Source: Ureibacillus yapensis
GTDB lineage: Bacteria > Bacillota > Bacilli > Bacillales_A > Planococcaceae
Direction: 5' to 3'
Assembly (NCBI RefSeq): GCF_003515775.1
Contig: NZ_QWEI01000011.1
Span: forward strand, 1-45,747
Length of the DNA: 45,747 nt
In this document: one piece after another, positions 9,099-16,640 of the stretch
Position numbering within the stretch: position 1 is the stretch's first letter
Layout: every line of letters begins with the position of its first letter
The notes under the pieces: generated by a model
What the model was told of the DNA's origin: nothing
What the model saw: only the letters and a program-made list of their open reading frames with translations
Databases searched by the model: none
Program-made: the position numbers and the translations under genes

Positions 9099-9503
9099 TC
9101 AAACTTCTTTTTGATTGCCTTCGAAGATTTTCCCCAAGAAGAAACCATCAATCTCAGCCAACTTTCCGCGCCATAGGAATTCTCCTTTTGACGGCGTAGG
9201 TTTGCTGTCCCCGCAATAGACTTTCGTTTCCTTCATATGAATAAAGTAAGCTTCCGAGCTATTATTATTTTGAGCGGCTTGTCCCGCCTCTGCCAGCTGC
9301 TCACTAAGAAACTGGGCAATTTCATTTCCTTCTTCGAATGTTTCACTTAACGTATTGAAATATTCGTTGGCAGATATCAATGTTCCCGTAATAACGGAAC
9401 CTTTCACGTTTAACGTAATATCTAAAGTGAAATCATGTTGATTTGCTGCTTGAACAAAAAATTCAAGGATATTATCCTTTGTTCCGCCAGAACTACCGCT
9501 CAT
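9099..9503 (-). CDS. gvpU: Gas vesicle protein GvpU
   Basis: This is the last gene of the gas vesicle operon. The 134-residue product begins MSGSSGGTKDNILEFF and continues with DITLNVKG, and it contains YCGDSKPTPSKG and WRGKLAEIDGFFLGK. I recognise this as GvpU of B. megaterium, a small soluble accessory protein linked there to clustering of vesicles. It starts 2 bp after the gvpT stop and has the ribosome binding site AAAGGAGA. There is no membrane segment or known catalytic motif. Its molecular role in this organism cannot be read from the sequence. Confidence 0.85.
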   Translation of the reverse strand: MSGSSGGTKDNILEFFVQAANQHDFTLDITLNVKGSVITGTLISANEYFNTLSETFEEGNEIAQFLSEQLAEAGQAAQNNNSSEAYFIHMKETKVYCGDSKPTPSKGEFLWRGKLAEIDGFFLGKIFEGNQKEV

Positions 9504-9505
9504 TT

Positions 9506-10894
9506 TTACATCTCCTTTCTTAATCCATCCAGGATCAGATAGGTTTCATCATCGGAGAGAACATTAAAGGGTTGTTCCTTGATTGATCCTTGCAAGTTCA
9601 TTTCTTTTTGCTCGGAATCGCCATTTCCATTATTTTTGGATTGTTTGTTATTCGGCTCCTCCTTCGCGCTCTTTTTTTCAGAATCGTCGCCTTCCTCTTC
9701 CTTCTGTTGGTCTCGGTTTTTCGATTGTTCTTTACCAGCCTTTTCTTCTTTCACATTATCCTGGCTTCGATTCTCTTGATTCTGCTGTTCCTTACCTTCT
9801 TTATCTTTATTTTTGCTCTCACGATTTTGCTGTGCTTTTTCTTTATCTTTATTTTGCTCTCCAGTTTCTTTCTGATCAGCTTCTTTATTTTCCGAAGTTT
9901 TCGATTCGTTCACTGATTTGCTGTCATCTTGACCAGAATCCGACTCCCGGTTTGAACCATTTTTGCCTTCAAGCATCTTTGTCAGCAGCTCTTCGATTTT
10001 CCCTAAACGATTTTCAAGATTTTGTGTCTCTTTTTTTAATGATTCATGACTTTCACTCATCGCCATTTCATTTAAGCCAGATTGACTCTTGTCATTGCTA
10101 TTTGCGTTTTCTGTCTCTTTTGATTCACTTTCTTCATTCTGCTTCTGTTTGCTTTGAGCTTGTGATTCAGCATGAGGGCTGCCATTTTTAGCATCTGCAT
10201 TTGCAGCATTTTTTTCATCCTCTTTTTGTGATTCTGCTTTAGGATGACTTTCTTTTTCTGCGGATTTCGTTTCACCATTCAATTGATTTTGTAAATAAGA
10301 ATCCGAATCGCTGCTGTCATGTTGGTTTTGCAATTCCGTCTGCTCTTGATTGTCATCGTTTTGGTTTTGTGAACTTCCTTGGCCTTCTACTTTATTGTTT
10401 GATTGCGGTTGCCCACTCATTTGAGCTTTTCCATTCGATTGTTCCTTCTCTTGATTCTCTGGTGTTTCACCGTTTTTTGATTGAATTAGATTCGCCAACA
10501 TTTCTTCCAATCGGTCCAAGCGACTATTAAAATCCTGATTTGTTTTACTATCTTCATTTTGGCTCTCGGTTTGGTTTATACCTGCAGATAGGCTTGTTTC
10601 ATTTTCCGTTTCGTTCTTATCAGATTGATTCTCTTGACTATCATCATCTGCTTTATTGAATAGTTTAGAAGGCGAATTCAAAATGGAATCAACGGCTTTC
10701 TTTGAATTTTCTTTTACTTTTTGTCCTAGACCTGATCCTGTTTCCATCAGTTTTTTGCCATTTTCAGGATCAGATAAATATCCGACGGTAGCTCCGATCA
10801 ATCCCCCGGTAATGGACCGTTTAAGATTGCTGCTATTTAAATTATTTCCTTTAGTTTCCTCTGTTTGTGTTTGTTCTAATTTTGTTTCTGTCAT
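9506..10894 (-). CDS. gvpT: Gas vesicle protein GvpT, long low-complexity form
   Basis: The position between gvpJ and gvpU identifies gvpT. The 462-residue product has a short hydrophobic glycine-rich segment (about 30-47, GGLIGATVGYLSDPENGKK) resembling YtxH proteins. Two copies of a short coiled-coil motif follow, RLDRLEEMLANLIQSKNGE at 125-143 and RLGKIEELLTKMLEGKNGS at 296-314. Long Gln/Asn/Ser/Glu/Lys-rich linkers join them, and an ordered-looking C-terminus (about 435-462) ends the protein. Start ATG 10894 follows GGAGG. The linkers are probably disordered. GvpT is one of the less understood Gvp proteins; a link to the membrane or to the vesicle surface is only a guess here. Confidence 0.8.
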   Translation of the reverse strand: MTETKLEQTQTEETKGNNLNSSNLKRSITGGLIGATVGYLSDPENGKKLMETGSGLGQKVKENSKKAVDSILNSPSKLFNKADDDSQENQSDKNETENETSLSAGINQTESQNEDSKTNQDFNSRLDRLEEMLANLIQSKNGETPENQEKEQSNGKAQMSGQPQSNNKVEGQGSSQNQNDDNQEQTELQNQHDSSDSDSYLQNQLNGETKSAEKESHPKAESQKEDEKNAANADAKNGSPHAESQAQSKQKQNEESESKETENANSNDKSQSGLNEMAMSESHESLKKETQNLENRLGKIEELLTKMLEGKNGSNRESDSGQDDSKSVNESKTSENKEADQKETGEQNKDKEKAQQNRESKNKDKEGKEQQNQENRSQDNVKEEKAGKEQSKNRDQQKEEEGDDSEKKSAKEEPNNKQSKNNGNGDSEQKEMNLQGSIKEQPFNVLSDDETYLILDGLRKEM

Positions 10895-10927
10895 ATGAAA
10901 ACCTCCAAATTGTAATAAGTATTAAAA

Positions 10928-11251
10928 TCAAGATTCTATTATGTTAGAATCCAATGTTTTTGCAGGCAGCCTCTTTTCAAGGGTTTCAAGTCTTTCCAAG
11001 AGTCTTCTATTCTCTTCTTCCAATGCTTTGGTATTCTCCGTTGCCTTCGATGTAAGGTAAGGATCTGTTTCCCACCAGTCCATGCCAATTTCCTTTGCTT
11101 TATCAATGGAAGCAACAATCAATCGTATTTTGATGGTTAACAGTTCAACATCCGCAATCCCTACCGAAATATCCCCTGCAATGACTACACCCTTATCCAA
11201 TATTTTCTCAAGGACATCCACAATCGTGCTGGATTGCATTGAATGTTCCAT
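10928..11251 (-). CDS. gvpJ: Gas vesicle protein GvpJ (GvpA family, minor shell or nucleation protein)
   Basis: The 107-residue product carries the GvpA-family core: VDVLEKILDKGVVIAGDISV, then GIADVELLTIKIRLIVASID. A charged C-terminal tail (LEEENRRLLERLETLEKRL) is likely to form a coiled coil. GvpJ proteins are essential minor components thought to act in nucleation or at the cone tips of the vesicle. GAGGAGG precedes ATG 11251. The gene sits between gvpK and gvpT. Confidence 0.9.
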   Translation of the reverse strand: MEHSMQSSTIVDVLEKILDKGVVIAGDISVGIADVELLTIKIRLIVASIDKAKEIGMDWWETDPYLTSKATENTKALEEENRRLLERLETLEKRLPAKTLDSNIIES

Positions 11252-11275
11252 TTGACAGTCCTCCTCATCTATTTA

Positions 11276-11560
11276 TCAAAGCAAGCTTCCTAAAGGACCA
11301 AGGTCTATATTTAAATCTTCATCATCAAGACCGAAAATCTCTTTTAATTCCTCCATCTTTTCCTCTAGATTCATTAATGCCTCACCAAGGTTTTCAATTT
11401 GTTCGTCGGTCAGTGTGCCGCCTTCCACACGGCGAAGCGCATGCCTTTCGACTATTTGCCTTAGCAGTTCAATAATGGTTAAAACCAACTGAGCCAACCC
11501 ATGCTCCGCGTTGTCTGGATCTAGATTAATTTTTCCATTTGTCTGGTTGACCGGTTGCAT
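11276..11560 (-). CDS. gvpK: Gas vesicle protein GvpK
   Basis: GvpK is a small essential assembly protein. The 94-residue product contains the family pattern INLDPDNAEHGLAQLVLTIIELLRQIVERHA, seen here as INLDPDNAEHGLAQ and VLTIIELLRQIVERHALRRV, plus an acidic C-terminus (LDDEDLNIDLGPLGSLL). GGAGG precedes the ATG at 11560. The first 35 bp overlap the end of gvpS, so translation of the two is probably coupled. Confidence 0.92.
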   Translation of the reverse strand: MQPVNQTNGKINLDPDNAEHGLAQLVLTIIELLRQIVERHALRRVEGGTLTDEQIENLGEALMNLEEKMEELKEIFGLDDEDLNIDLGPLGSLL

Positions 11561-11804
11561 CGATCAAGGCCTCCTTCTCTAAATCAAATTCTTCCGATGA
11601 TATGGTTTTACGTCCTTCCATTTTGCTCTGTACAAGGGATTCCACGGAAGCAATGAGTAATCGCAAATCCAGATAAACCAGGTCAACTCCTGCAATAGAA
11701 ATAACCAGATCCGCCTTTAACGCTACACCCTTATCCAGAATTACATCCAAAATATCGATCAAGCCAATTTCTTTATTTGCCATGGTCTCTCTTGTTGAGT
11801 ACAT
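11526..11804 (-). CDS. gvpS: Gas vesicle protein GvpS (GvpA family, GvpJ/M-like)
   Basis: The 92-residue product has the GvpA-type core: LIDILDVILDKGVALKADL, then SIAGVDLVYLDLRLLIASVE. It is divergent from the main shell proteins. This is the fourth GvpA-family paralogue in the operon, at the gvpS position of the B. megaterium cluster. The start is ATG 11804 with GAGGGTGA upstream; an internal ATG at 11783 is possible. Its stop overlaps gvpK by 35 bp. A minor structural role is inferred from the family. Confidence 0.88.
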   Translation of the reverse strand: MYSTRETMANKEIGLIDILDVILDKGVALKADLVISIAGVDLVYLDLRLLIASVESLVQSKMEGRKTISSEEFDLEKEALIDATGQPDKWKN

Positions 11805-11859
11805 CTTCTCACCCTCAGTTCCATCAAATTCCCTTGGCGAATTTCAGCCCTGAATGAAA

Positions 11860-12660
11860 TTAAAAGCTGGTAAAATGGTAAGCGGGCCATGGACCGGTTG
11901 CTTCAAATTTCCATCCTTTTTCCTTCATGTCCTTTTCATATCGTCGGACTTCTTCCAAAAAGGATTCAACCTTCGTTTTGGGAATCAGGTATACACTATT
12001 CCAGGTCATGTCCTCTTTTCGCCCTGTCACGTCATTGCTCCACGCTTTTTTGACATCTCCTCGAAGGGCTAGCCCTTTCAGCTGTAAATGTATTTTTTCA
12101 CTCGTTTTGTTTTTTTCAGCTTCCAGCTCGGATTCAATCAATTTGTCTAGCTTTTTCTTTTCAAAAAATTGCTTCCCTTTTGATAACTGGCTGATTTCCT
12201 CTTTTTTGGCTTCAATTGTTGGATTGTTTTCGCCTACTTGTTTTTTGAGCAAATGATCATCGCAGTAAATTTTCAGATTCCATTCTTCATTGCCCTTGAT
12301 CAACCCAAAAGTATCAAGCAATTTGGCTTCATTTTCGATGACAGCATTCTCCAGGCTGTCTTGATTTTTATATAATGTGCAAAATTTCAAGGGAACAATT
12401 GTATACAAGTTCGCTAGCTTCAGCACTGTCTCATGATGGTGAAAAGCTTTTTCCTGGAGCCATTCCATATCATTATTAATGCGTTCTTTCAACATTTCTT
12501 CCGAATAGTTTTCTGCATCAAGATTACAAACAATAGCAGTAATCTTTCCTACCGGGATCATGTAAATGTCACCATTTCCGTCAAAGTCTTTTAAAGCCGG
12601 CAATGACTGTTCGGCTTCCTTTGATGGAATTAATCCATATAAATAAAGCAAATTTCCCAT
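11860..12660 (-). CDS. gvpL: Gas vesicle protein GvpL (GvpL/GvpF family)
   Basis: The 266-residue product starts MGNLLYLYGLIPS and ends with KFEATGPWPAYHF, the GP-PAY-F ending typical of GvpL/GvpF. In this family the proteins are two-domain accessory factors that contact GvpA and are needed for assembly. It starts 3 bp after gvpG, with GAGGAGA as ribosome binding site. A 55-bp gap follows before gvpS. It is a distant paralogue of gvpF in the same operon, sharing the C-terminal GPWPAY motif. Confidence 0.92.
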   Translation of the reverse strand: MGNLLYLYGLIPSKEAEQSLPALKDFDGNGDIYMIPVGKITAIVCNLDAENYSEEMLKERINNDMEWLQEKAFHHHETVLKLANLYTIVPLKFCTLYKNQDSLENAVIENEAKLLDTFGLIKGNEEWNLKIYCDDHLLKKQVGENNPTIEAKKEEISQLSKGKQFFEKKKLDKLIESELEAEKNKTSEKIHLQLKGLALRGDVKKAWSNDVTGRKEDMTWNSVYLIPKTKVESFLEEVRRYEKDMKEKGWKFEATGPWPAYHFTSF

Positions 12661-12663
12661 TCA

Positions 12664-12921
12664 CTAGTCTCTCCTCTTTGCCATCTCTTCCCACTGCTCC
12701 ATTTCCAGCCGTTTTGCAGTTTCATAGCGGATAATCAACTCCTCCTCCTGTTGTTTAAATACCTTTTCCGGAATGTCGCCAAGTTCATACATCATTTGAA
12801 GTTGAATCAGCTTCTGCTGGATGGTAGGCAGGTCATAAAACTCTCGATCAGCCTCTTCTTTTACCTTTTCCGCTATTTTAATGACAAGGTTAATCGGGGC
12901 GGATGCTAGTTTATGAATCAT
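12664..12921 (-). CDS. gvpG: Gas vesicle protein GvpG
   Basis: This is a small helical protein of 85 residues. The N-terminus reads MIHKLASAPINLVIKIAEKV; later come YDLPTIQQKLIQLQMMYELG and EEELIIRYETAKRL. The length and pattern match GvpG, a small assembly factor encoded between gvpF and gvpL. The start ATG overlaps the gvpF stop as ATGA (12918-12921), which implies coupled translation. Confidence 0.9.
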   Translation of the reverse strand: MIHKLASAPINLVIKIAEKVKEEADREFYDLPTIQQKLIQLQMMYELGDIPEKVFKQQEEELIIRYETAKRLEMEQWEEMAKRRD

Positions 12922-13688
12922 CCGGCATCTTCTACTTTTAATCGGATATTGACAAAGTTATAGGCTGGCCAAGGACCGCTATAGCTGAAATCAACCTTGT
13001 CTTTCCACTTCTCGTAGATTTCATTTACCTTTAAATCAAACTCTTCTTCTTTGTCTCTATCCACAAGAAATGAAGCATTTAAGAGCATTTTTTCTCCTAT
13101 CGGATCATTCACTTTTGAAGCTTCAGCTAATTCCTTTAATGGGTTCAGCACTTCCTGCTTCATCTCATTTTGCAGGGAAGCGACAATTTTTTGCGCTTCG
13201 TTTCCAAGTTGAATCCTCTCATAATAGCTGGCTGCCTCCGATTTTCCCTGAACGGCTTGCGCCATCTTCTCAATCTTGGCATTGCCATGTACTTGGGAAT
13301 GAAGCCATTCTTTTTTTCCAATTACCTTTAATCCAAGTTCAATTTTGCCTTTAATCTCCGGGAACAATTTTTCAAATTGGGGATAAAGATTCTCAAGCAG
13401 CACACCGACATCCGCTTTTGAATGAAAGACATTGCCGAAACTTACGGGAATCACAGTCTGATTTTTTTCCATAATCTTCGAAATGGCTTGTTGGTGCATC
13501 ATTAAGTTTTCTTTATTGGGGTGGTAAATTTTCAATGGCGCTTCGGCAGCCACAATTCCAGCATCTTTGTATGGAATGGTGAACAGCTGTTTGCTTTCGC
13601 CTTCTATTTCAATCTCGCCAAAATCCACATCCTCTTCAATTTGGATTCCGCAAAAAATATAAACGCCCAATTGTTCTTCTTGATTCAT
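12918..13688 (-). CDS. gvpF: Gas vesicle protein GvpF (GvpL/GvpF family)
   Basis: The 256-residue product starts MNQEEQLGVYIFCGIQIEED and ends with FSYSGPWPAYNFVNI, the GvpF/L signature. GvpF is reported to interact with GvpA and other Gvp proteins during early assembly and is a minor vesicle component in some species. AAAGGAG precedes ATG 13688, and the 3' end overlaps gvpG by 4 bp. The two GvpF/L proteins flank GvpG, as in B. megaterium. Confidence 0.92.
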   Translation of the reverse strand: MNQEEQLGVYIFCGIQIEEDVDFGEIEIEGESKQLFTIPYKDAGIVAAEAPLKIYHPNKENLMMHQQAISKIMEKNQTVIPVSFGNVFHSKADVGVLLENLYPQFEKLFPEIKGKIELGLKVIGKKEWLHSQVHGNAKIEKMAQAVQGKSEAASYYERIQLGNEAQKIVASLQNEMKQEVLNPLKELAEASKVNDPIGEKMLLNASFLVDRDKEEEFDLKVNEIYEKWKDKVDFSYSGPWPAYNFVNIRLKVEDAG

Positions 13689-13703
13689 CGTCGGACACTC
13701 CTT

Positions 13704-14621
13704 TTATTTCTCGTTAGCATCCAAGTTATGGCATGCATCAATAATCATTTCTTCCGCTTTTTTTATTGGTTCTTCCGTTTCTAAACAACGGCTTAACTGG
13801 TGACCTACAATATCAACGCATAAACGCTGAAAACTCGTATTTGTCCCATCAATCGGTATCCCTTCTTGTACCGCCAATTTGGCAATCATTAACGATGCCC
13901 GAAGACTTGGCCCGCTATCCTTGCATGCTTTGCGCAATTCGGCTACAAGGGCAGTAATCGCTTCTGCTTCTCTTTTTTCAATATCAAACTTCTTACAAAG
14001 TATCGCTGCTTCCCTATGATTTTCTTTATGGTCAATAAAAATCGTTATAAGACGATCAAGCAATGCATCTTGCGTTTGATAGACACCGGCATATTCTTCG
14101 GGATTGCTCGTGAAAATCACTGAAAAATCGGGATGCACCCGGACAAATGATTCCGTTAGCTTCGTGCCGTATAATGGCAAAACTCCTTCTTCCAAAATAG
14201 AAAGAAAGATATTATTCGTGCTTGGCTGGGAACGTGTAAATTCATCATAAACGAGAGTGTATCCCTTCTTGACCGCTTCCAATAATCTTCCGTCCTGCCA
14301 TGTTTCCGTTACATTCTCTTCTCTTTTGTAAACGGAACGAATATAGTTATCTACCACTTTTTTGCTTGAATATCCCGTAAAATCACCAATTAGATCTTTA
14401 TTATTCAACTCATGGTTACCGTGGATTAGCATGATGGGTCTTTTTCTTTTTTTTGCAAGAGCGAGTGCCAGAGAAGTTTTCCCCGTTCCGGACGGTCCCG
14501 TAAAATGAACCGGATAACCGGCTTTCAAGTATTGCAGCGAACGGGATAGCAAGTCTTCCGTTATTTCGTCTTGTATAATCCCGCTTCTATTTTTGTTGAT
14601 TTTCGTCCTTAAGACTGTCAC
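13704..14621 (-). CDS. gvpN: Gas vesicle AAA+ ATPase GvpN (MoxR-like)
   Basis: GvpN is a MoxR-type AAA+ ATPase that aids enlargement of gas vesicles. The product has Walker A GPSGTGKT (about 42-49), Walker B LVYDEFTR, a sensor-1 region VIFTSNPEEYAGV and an arginine-containing LLDRLITIF segment. I chose GTG 14621 (MTVLRTK, 305 residues) because AGGTG lies eight bases upstream (14630-14634). The GTG at 14642, which gives seven more residues, has no visible ribosome binding site. It lies 15 bp before gvpF. A GvpO-type partner (gvpR) is encoded directly upstream. Confidence 0.95.
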   Translation of the reverse strand: MTVLRTKINKNRSGIIQDEITEDLLSRSLQYLKAGYPVHFTGPSGTGKTSLALALAKKRKRPIMLIHGNHELNNKDLIGDFTGYSSKKVVDNYIRSVYKREENVTETWQDGRLLEAVKKGYTLVYDEFTRSQPSTNNIFLSILEEGVLPLYGTKLTESFVRVHPDFSVIFTSNPEEYAGVYQTQDALLDRLITIFIDHKENHREAAILCKKFDIEKREAEAITALVAELRKACKDSGPSLRASLMIAKLAVQEGIPIDGTNTSFQRLCVDIVGHQLSRCLETEEPIKKAEEMIIDACHNLDANEK

Positions 14622-14647
14622 TGTTTTTGCACCTGCTTCCACATCTG

Positions 14648-14911
14648 CTATTCTTGTTTAATGGAGCTTCTATAACGAATGTCCCTTCTTTTGTAGGAAG
14701 TAATTTCTTTGTCCTCATTTAACAAAACATCATAAATTCCAAGCATTTCATCCTTGGCATACTTTTTCATATATTCCTTTTCTTCAATGACTTCCACCGT
14801 CAATTTCCAGCCATGATCTCCATTTTTTTCCACAGCTGTTATTTTATGAACAGGTGCAACGAATTCATTGAAGAATTCCGTAACATTTCCGATGATTTCT
14901 CTAATTTCCAT
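14648..14911 (-). CDS. gvpR: Gas vesicle protein GvpR (GvpO family)
   Basis: The 87-residue product has the GvpO-family pattern: GWKLTVEVIEEKEY, then LGIYDVLLNEDKEITSYKR and RDIRYR. In the B. megaterium cluster the gene at this position is called gvpR. GvpO proteins are required for vesicle formation and are encoded near gvpN. AGGAGG lies five bases before the ATG. The gene ends 26 bp before the chosen gvpN start. Confidence 0.85.
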   Translation of the reverse strand: MEIREIIGNVTEFFNEFVAPVHKITAVEKNGDHGWKLTVEVIEEKEYMKKYAKDEMLGIYDVLLNEDKEITSYKRRDIRYRSSIKQE

Positions 14912-14970
14912 TTCTGCCTCCTAAGCGTAAAGCAGGCCAGGGCTAGTTTCGCCCCGGCTAGCATCTTCTC

Positions 14971-15231
14971 CTAGATACTGAAACGAGCACTTCCTTCACT
15001 TGCCCCCTCGGCAAGCCTGTTTTCGCTGTACTCATCTTGCAGTAACCCAACGGCCTCGGCATAACGCAGCCATGTATCTACACTCGCAATTACGACTCGA
15101 GCTTCAACGGTTAATATTTCGATGCCGACCACCGATACTCTTACAAATGCATCTATGACAATTCCTTTGTCCAATATTCGGTCAATAACCTCTGCCAGAC
15201 TTGAACTATCCGTACTTTTTTGAAGTGCCAT
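14971..15231 (-). CDS. gvpB: Gas vesicle structural protein GvpB (GvpA paralogue)
   Basis: The 86-residue product has the complete GvpA shell-protein core ([39 protein letters not shown]) with RYAEAVGLL. Over about 60 core residues it differs from the gvpA product only by V for L (RVSVVG versus RVSLVG), while its tail ([22 protein letters not shown] region) differs. ATG 15231 follows AAGGAGA; a longer reading from 15255 lacks a suitable site. In B. megaterium both gvpA and gvpB encode shell-type proteins. Either could be the main ribbing protein here. Confidence 0.95.
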   Translation of the reverse strand: MALQKSTDSSSLAEVIDRILDKGIVIDAFVRVSVVGIEILTVEARVVIASVDTWLRYAEAVGLLQDEYSENRLAEGASEGSARFSI

Positions 15232-15261
15232 TTTATTCATTCTCCTTTCTTGCATGGTATT

Positions 15262-15711
15262 TTAGGAAACGATTGTTTTTATATCATTCGAGGATTTGAT
15301 ATCCCTTGCACTTTTAATCTTGGTAGCACTTTTGATATCTTTTGAAGTTTTAATACTGTTGACGCTTTTGATTGTTCGATCTTTGTCCTGATTATTCGCC
15401 GAAGAGATTTTATCTTGAAACTGCTTCCCGGCTTCTACCGCTTTGCCCAACTTTTCTTGCGCCGCAAGCAGAACCTCCTGGGTTTTCTCTTTGGCTCCTT
15501 GAGCTTTATCTTGGACTTCATCGGCAAAATTGTCTCTTGCATGTTCCATTTTCCCGGTTAGTTGGTTGGCCTTATCTTGTATATGGTCCTTTACCATTTC
15601 TTTACCATTTTCAATGACTGTTTCTTTTACTTTTTCTTTGATGGGTTCCGGGGTATGTTCCACAACGTTTTTCACAACTTTGCCTACTGTTTTTTTAAGC
15701 TCTTTGTCCAT
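15262..15711 (-). CDS. gvpQ: Gas vesicle protein GvpQ with a C-terminal hexapeptide repeat
   Basis: The position between gvpP and gvpB identifies gvpQ. The product (149 residues from ATG 15711, preceded by AAGGAGG) is highly charged and helical, with Lys/Glu/Gln-rich segments of LEA or YtxH-like composition. It ends in six consecutive hexapeptides starting IK (IKSVNS, IKTSKD, IKSATK, IKSARD, IKSSND, IKTIVS; minus strand 15265-15372). GvpQ has no established biochemical activity. It is reported to be dispensable for vesicle formation in a heterologous host, so an accessory role is likely. Confidence 0.82.
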   Translation of the reverse strand: MDKELKKTVGKVVKNVVEHTPEPIKEKVKETVIENGKEMVKDHIQDKANQLTGKMEHARDNFADEVQDKAQGAKEKTQEVLLAAQEKLGKAVEAGKQFQDKISSANNQDKDRTIKSVNSIKTSKDIKSATKIKSARDIKSSNDIKTIVS

Positions 15712-15724
15712 AAAGGCATCCTCC

Positions 15725-16291
15725 TTATTTGGACTCCACCAGTTCACCTAACATCTTTTCTATTTTTTCAAGCCGTTCATTTAAATGTTTATTTTCTTCC
15801 TTGATGTCCTCATATTCGGAAGATTGGCCTTCTGTAGCCGTGTTCGGTGCCGATGCCCCGGATTCTTTTCCCTTTCCAGGAGATAATATTCCGTTTTCCA
15901 CTTTATTGATGTAGCCCATCGCCAACTGTTTGAAGCTGCTTTGTGCCTGATCGGCCAGCAGTTCCTGTGCCGTTTTCTTAAATTCCTTGCCTGCAGCCTT
16001 TACAAATTCAGATTCCCCTAAATTTCTCACTGCTTTCTTGCCGTTTTCGGGAGTGGCCAGCAATCCGATTCCCGCTCCTATCAAGCCGCCCAGCACGGCA
16101 AGGTTGAGGGAGTAATTGGCTCCTTGGCCTTTCTCATTTTGTGATTCGTTTTGTTTCTCATTTTGTGTTTCACTTTGGGGTTCAACTTGGGGTTCATTTT
16201 GCCCCTCGTTTTGCATTTGTTGTTTTTCTACCTTTTCCTCACTATTGCTTTCTTCTGGGGAAATCTGGTTAGTCGTTTCGTCCTTATTCAT
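15725..16291 (-). CDS. gvpP: Gas vesicle protein GvpP with YtxH-like segment
   Basis: The 188-residue product begins MNKDETTNQISPEESNSEEK and continues with a Gln/Asn/Glu-rich stretch built on QNE repeats. A glycine-rich hydrophobic segment follows (GGLIGAGIGLLATPENGKK), then an amphipathic region and the C-terminal coiled-coil motif RLEKIEKMLGELVESK. The hydrophobic segment resembles YtxH proteins and the one in GvpT. ATG 16291 has GAGGTG upstream. The position after gvpA matches gvpP of B. megaterium. The function is accessory and unknown. Confidence 0.82.
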   Translation of the reverse strand: MNKDETTNQISPEESNSEEKVEKQQMQNEGQNEPQVEPQSETQNEKQNESQNEKGQGANYSLNLAVLGGLIGAGIGLLATPENGKKAVRNLGESEFVKAAGKEFKKTAQELLADQAQSSFKQLAMGYINKVENGILSPGKGKESGASAPNTATEGQSSEYEDIKEENKHLNERLEKIEKMLGELVESK

Positions 16292-16325
16292 GTAAAACAC
16301 CTCATCCTTTATTTATCATTTTTAG

Positions 16326-16574
16326 CTAGAAACCCAATTGCGGACTTCCATTCAAACGATTTTCTTCTTGTGCTTCATCAGCCAACAATCCGACAGCCTC
16401 CGCATAGCGAAGCCAAGTATCCACACTAGCTATGACGACTCGGGCCTCGACTGTAAGAATTTCAATCCCAACCAAAGAGACTCTAACAAACGCATCAATC
16501 ACAATTCCCTTGTCGAGAATGCGATCGATTACTTCAGCAAGACTGGAACTATCAGTACTTTTTTGAATGCTCAT
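16326..16574 (-). CDS. gvpA: Gas vesicle major structural protein GvpA
   Basis: GvpA is the small hydrophobic protein that polymerises into the ribs of the gas vesicle wall. The 82-residue product has the invariant helix-beta-beta-helix core: [57 protein letters not shown] 16574 follows GGGAGGAG; the extension to 16592 runs through that site and is not used. It is the first gene of the 14-gene operon. The candidate sigma-B-type promoter at 16641-16666 would give a leader of about 60 nt. Confidence 0.97.
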   Translation of the reverse strand: MSIQKSTDSSSLAEVIDRILDKGIVIDAFVRVSLVGIEILTVEARVVIASVDTWLRYAEAVGLLADEAQEENRLNGSPQLGF

Positions 16575-16640
16575 GTCTTTGTCTCCTCCCAACTTTTTTC
16601 TAGATATAATACTAGATGATATTTTTCGGTATAATTTGTA

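Noticed and set aside
9583..10191. 202-codon open frame on the plus strand (and another at 9590-9916) opposite gvpT
   Set aside because: It mirrors the purine-rich low-complexity coding of gvpT, yields Phe/Leu/Ser-rich nonsense, and has no ribosome binding site or family resemblance.
9506..10894. gvpT considered as a possible toxin or adhesin because of its length and repeats
   Set aside because: The operon position, YtxH-like segment and lack of a signal peptide favour a gas vesicle accessory protein.
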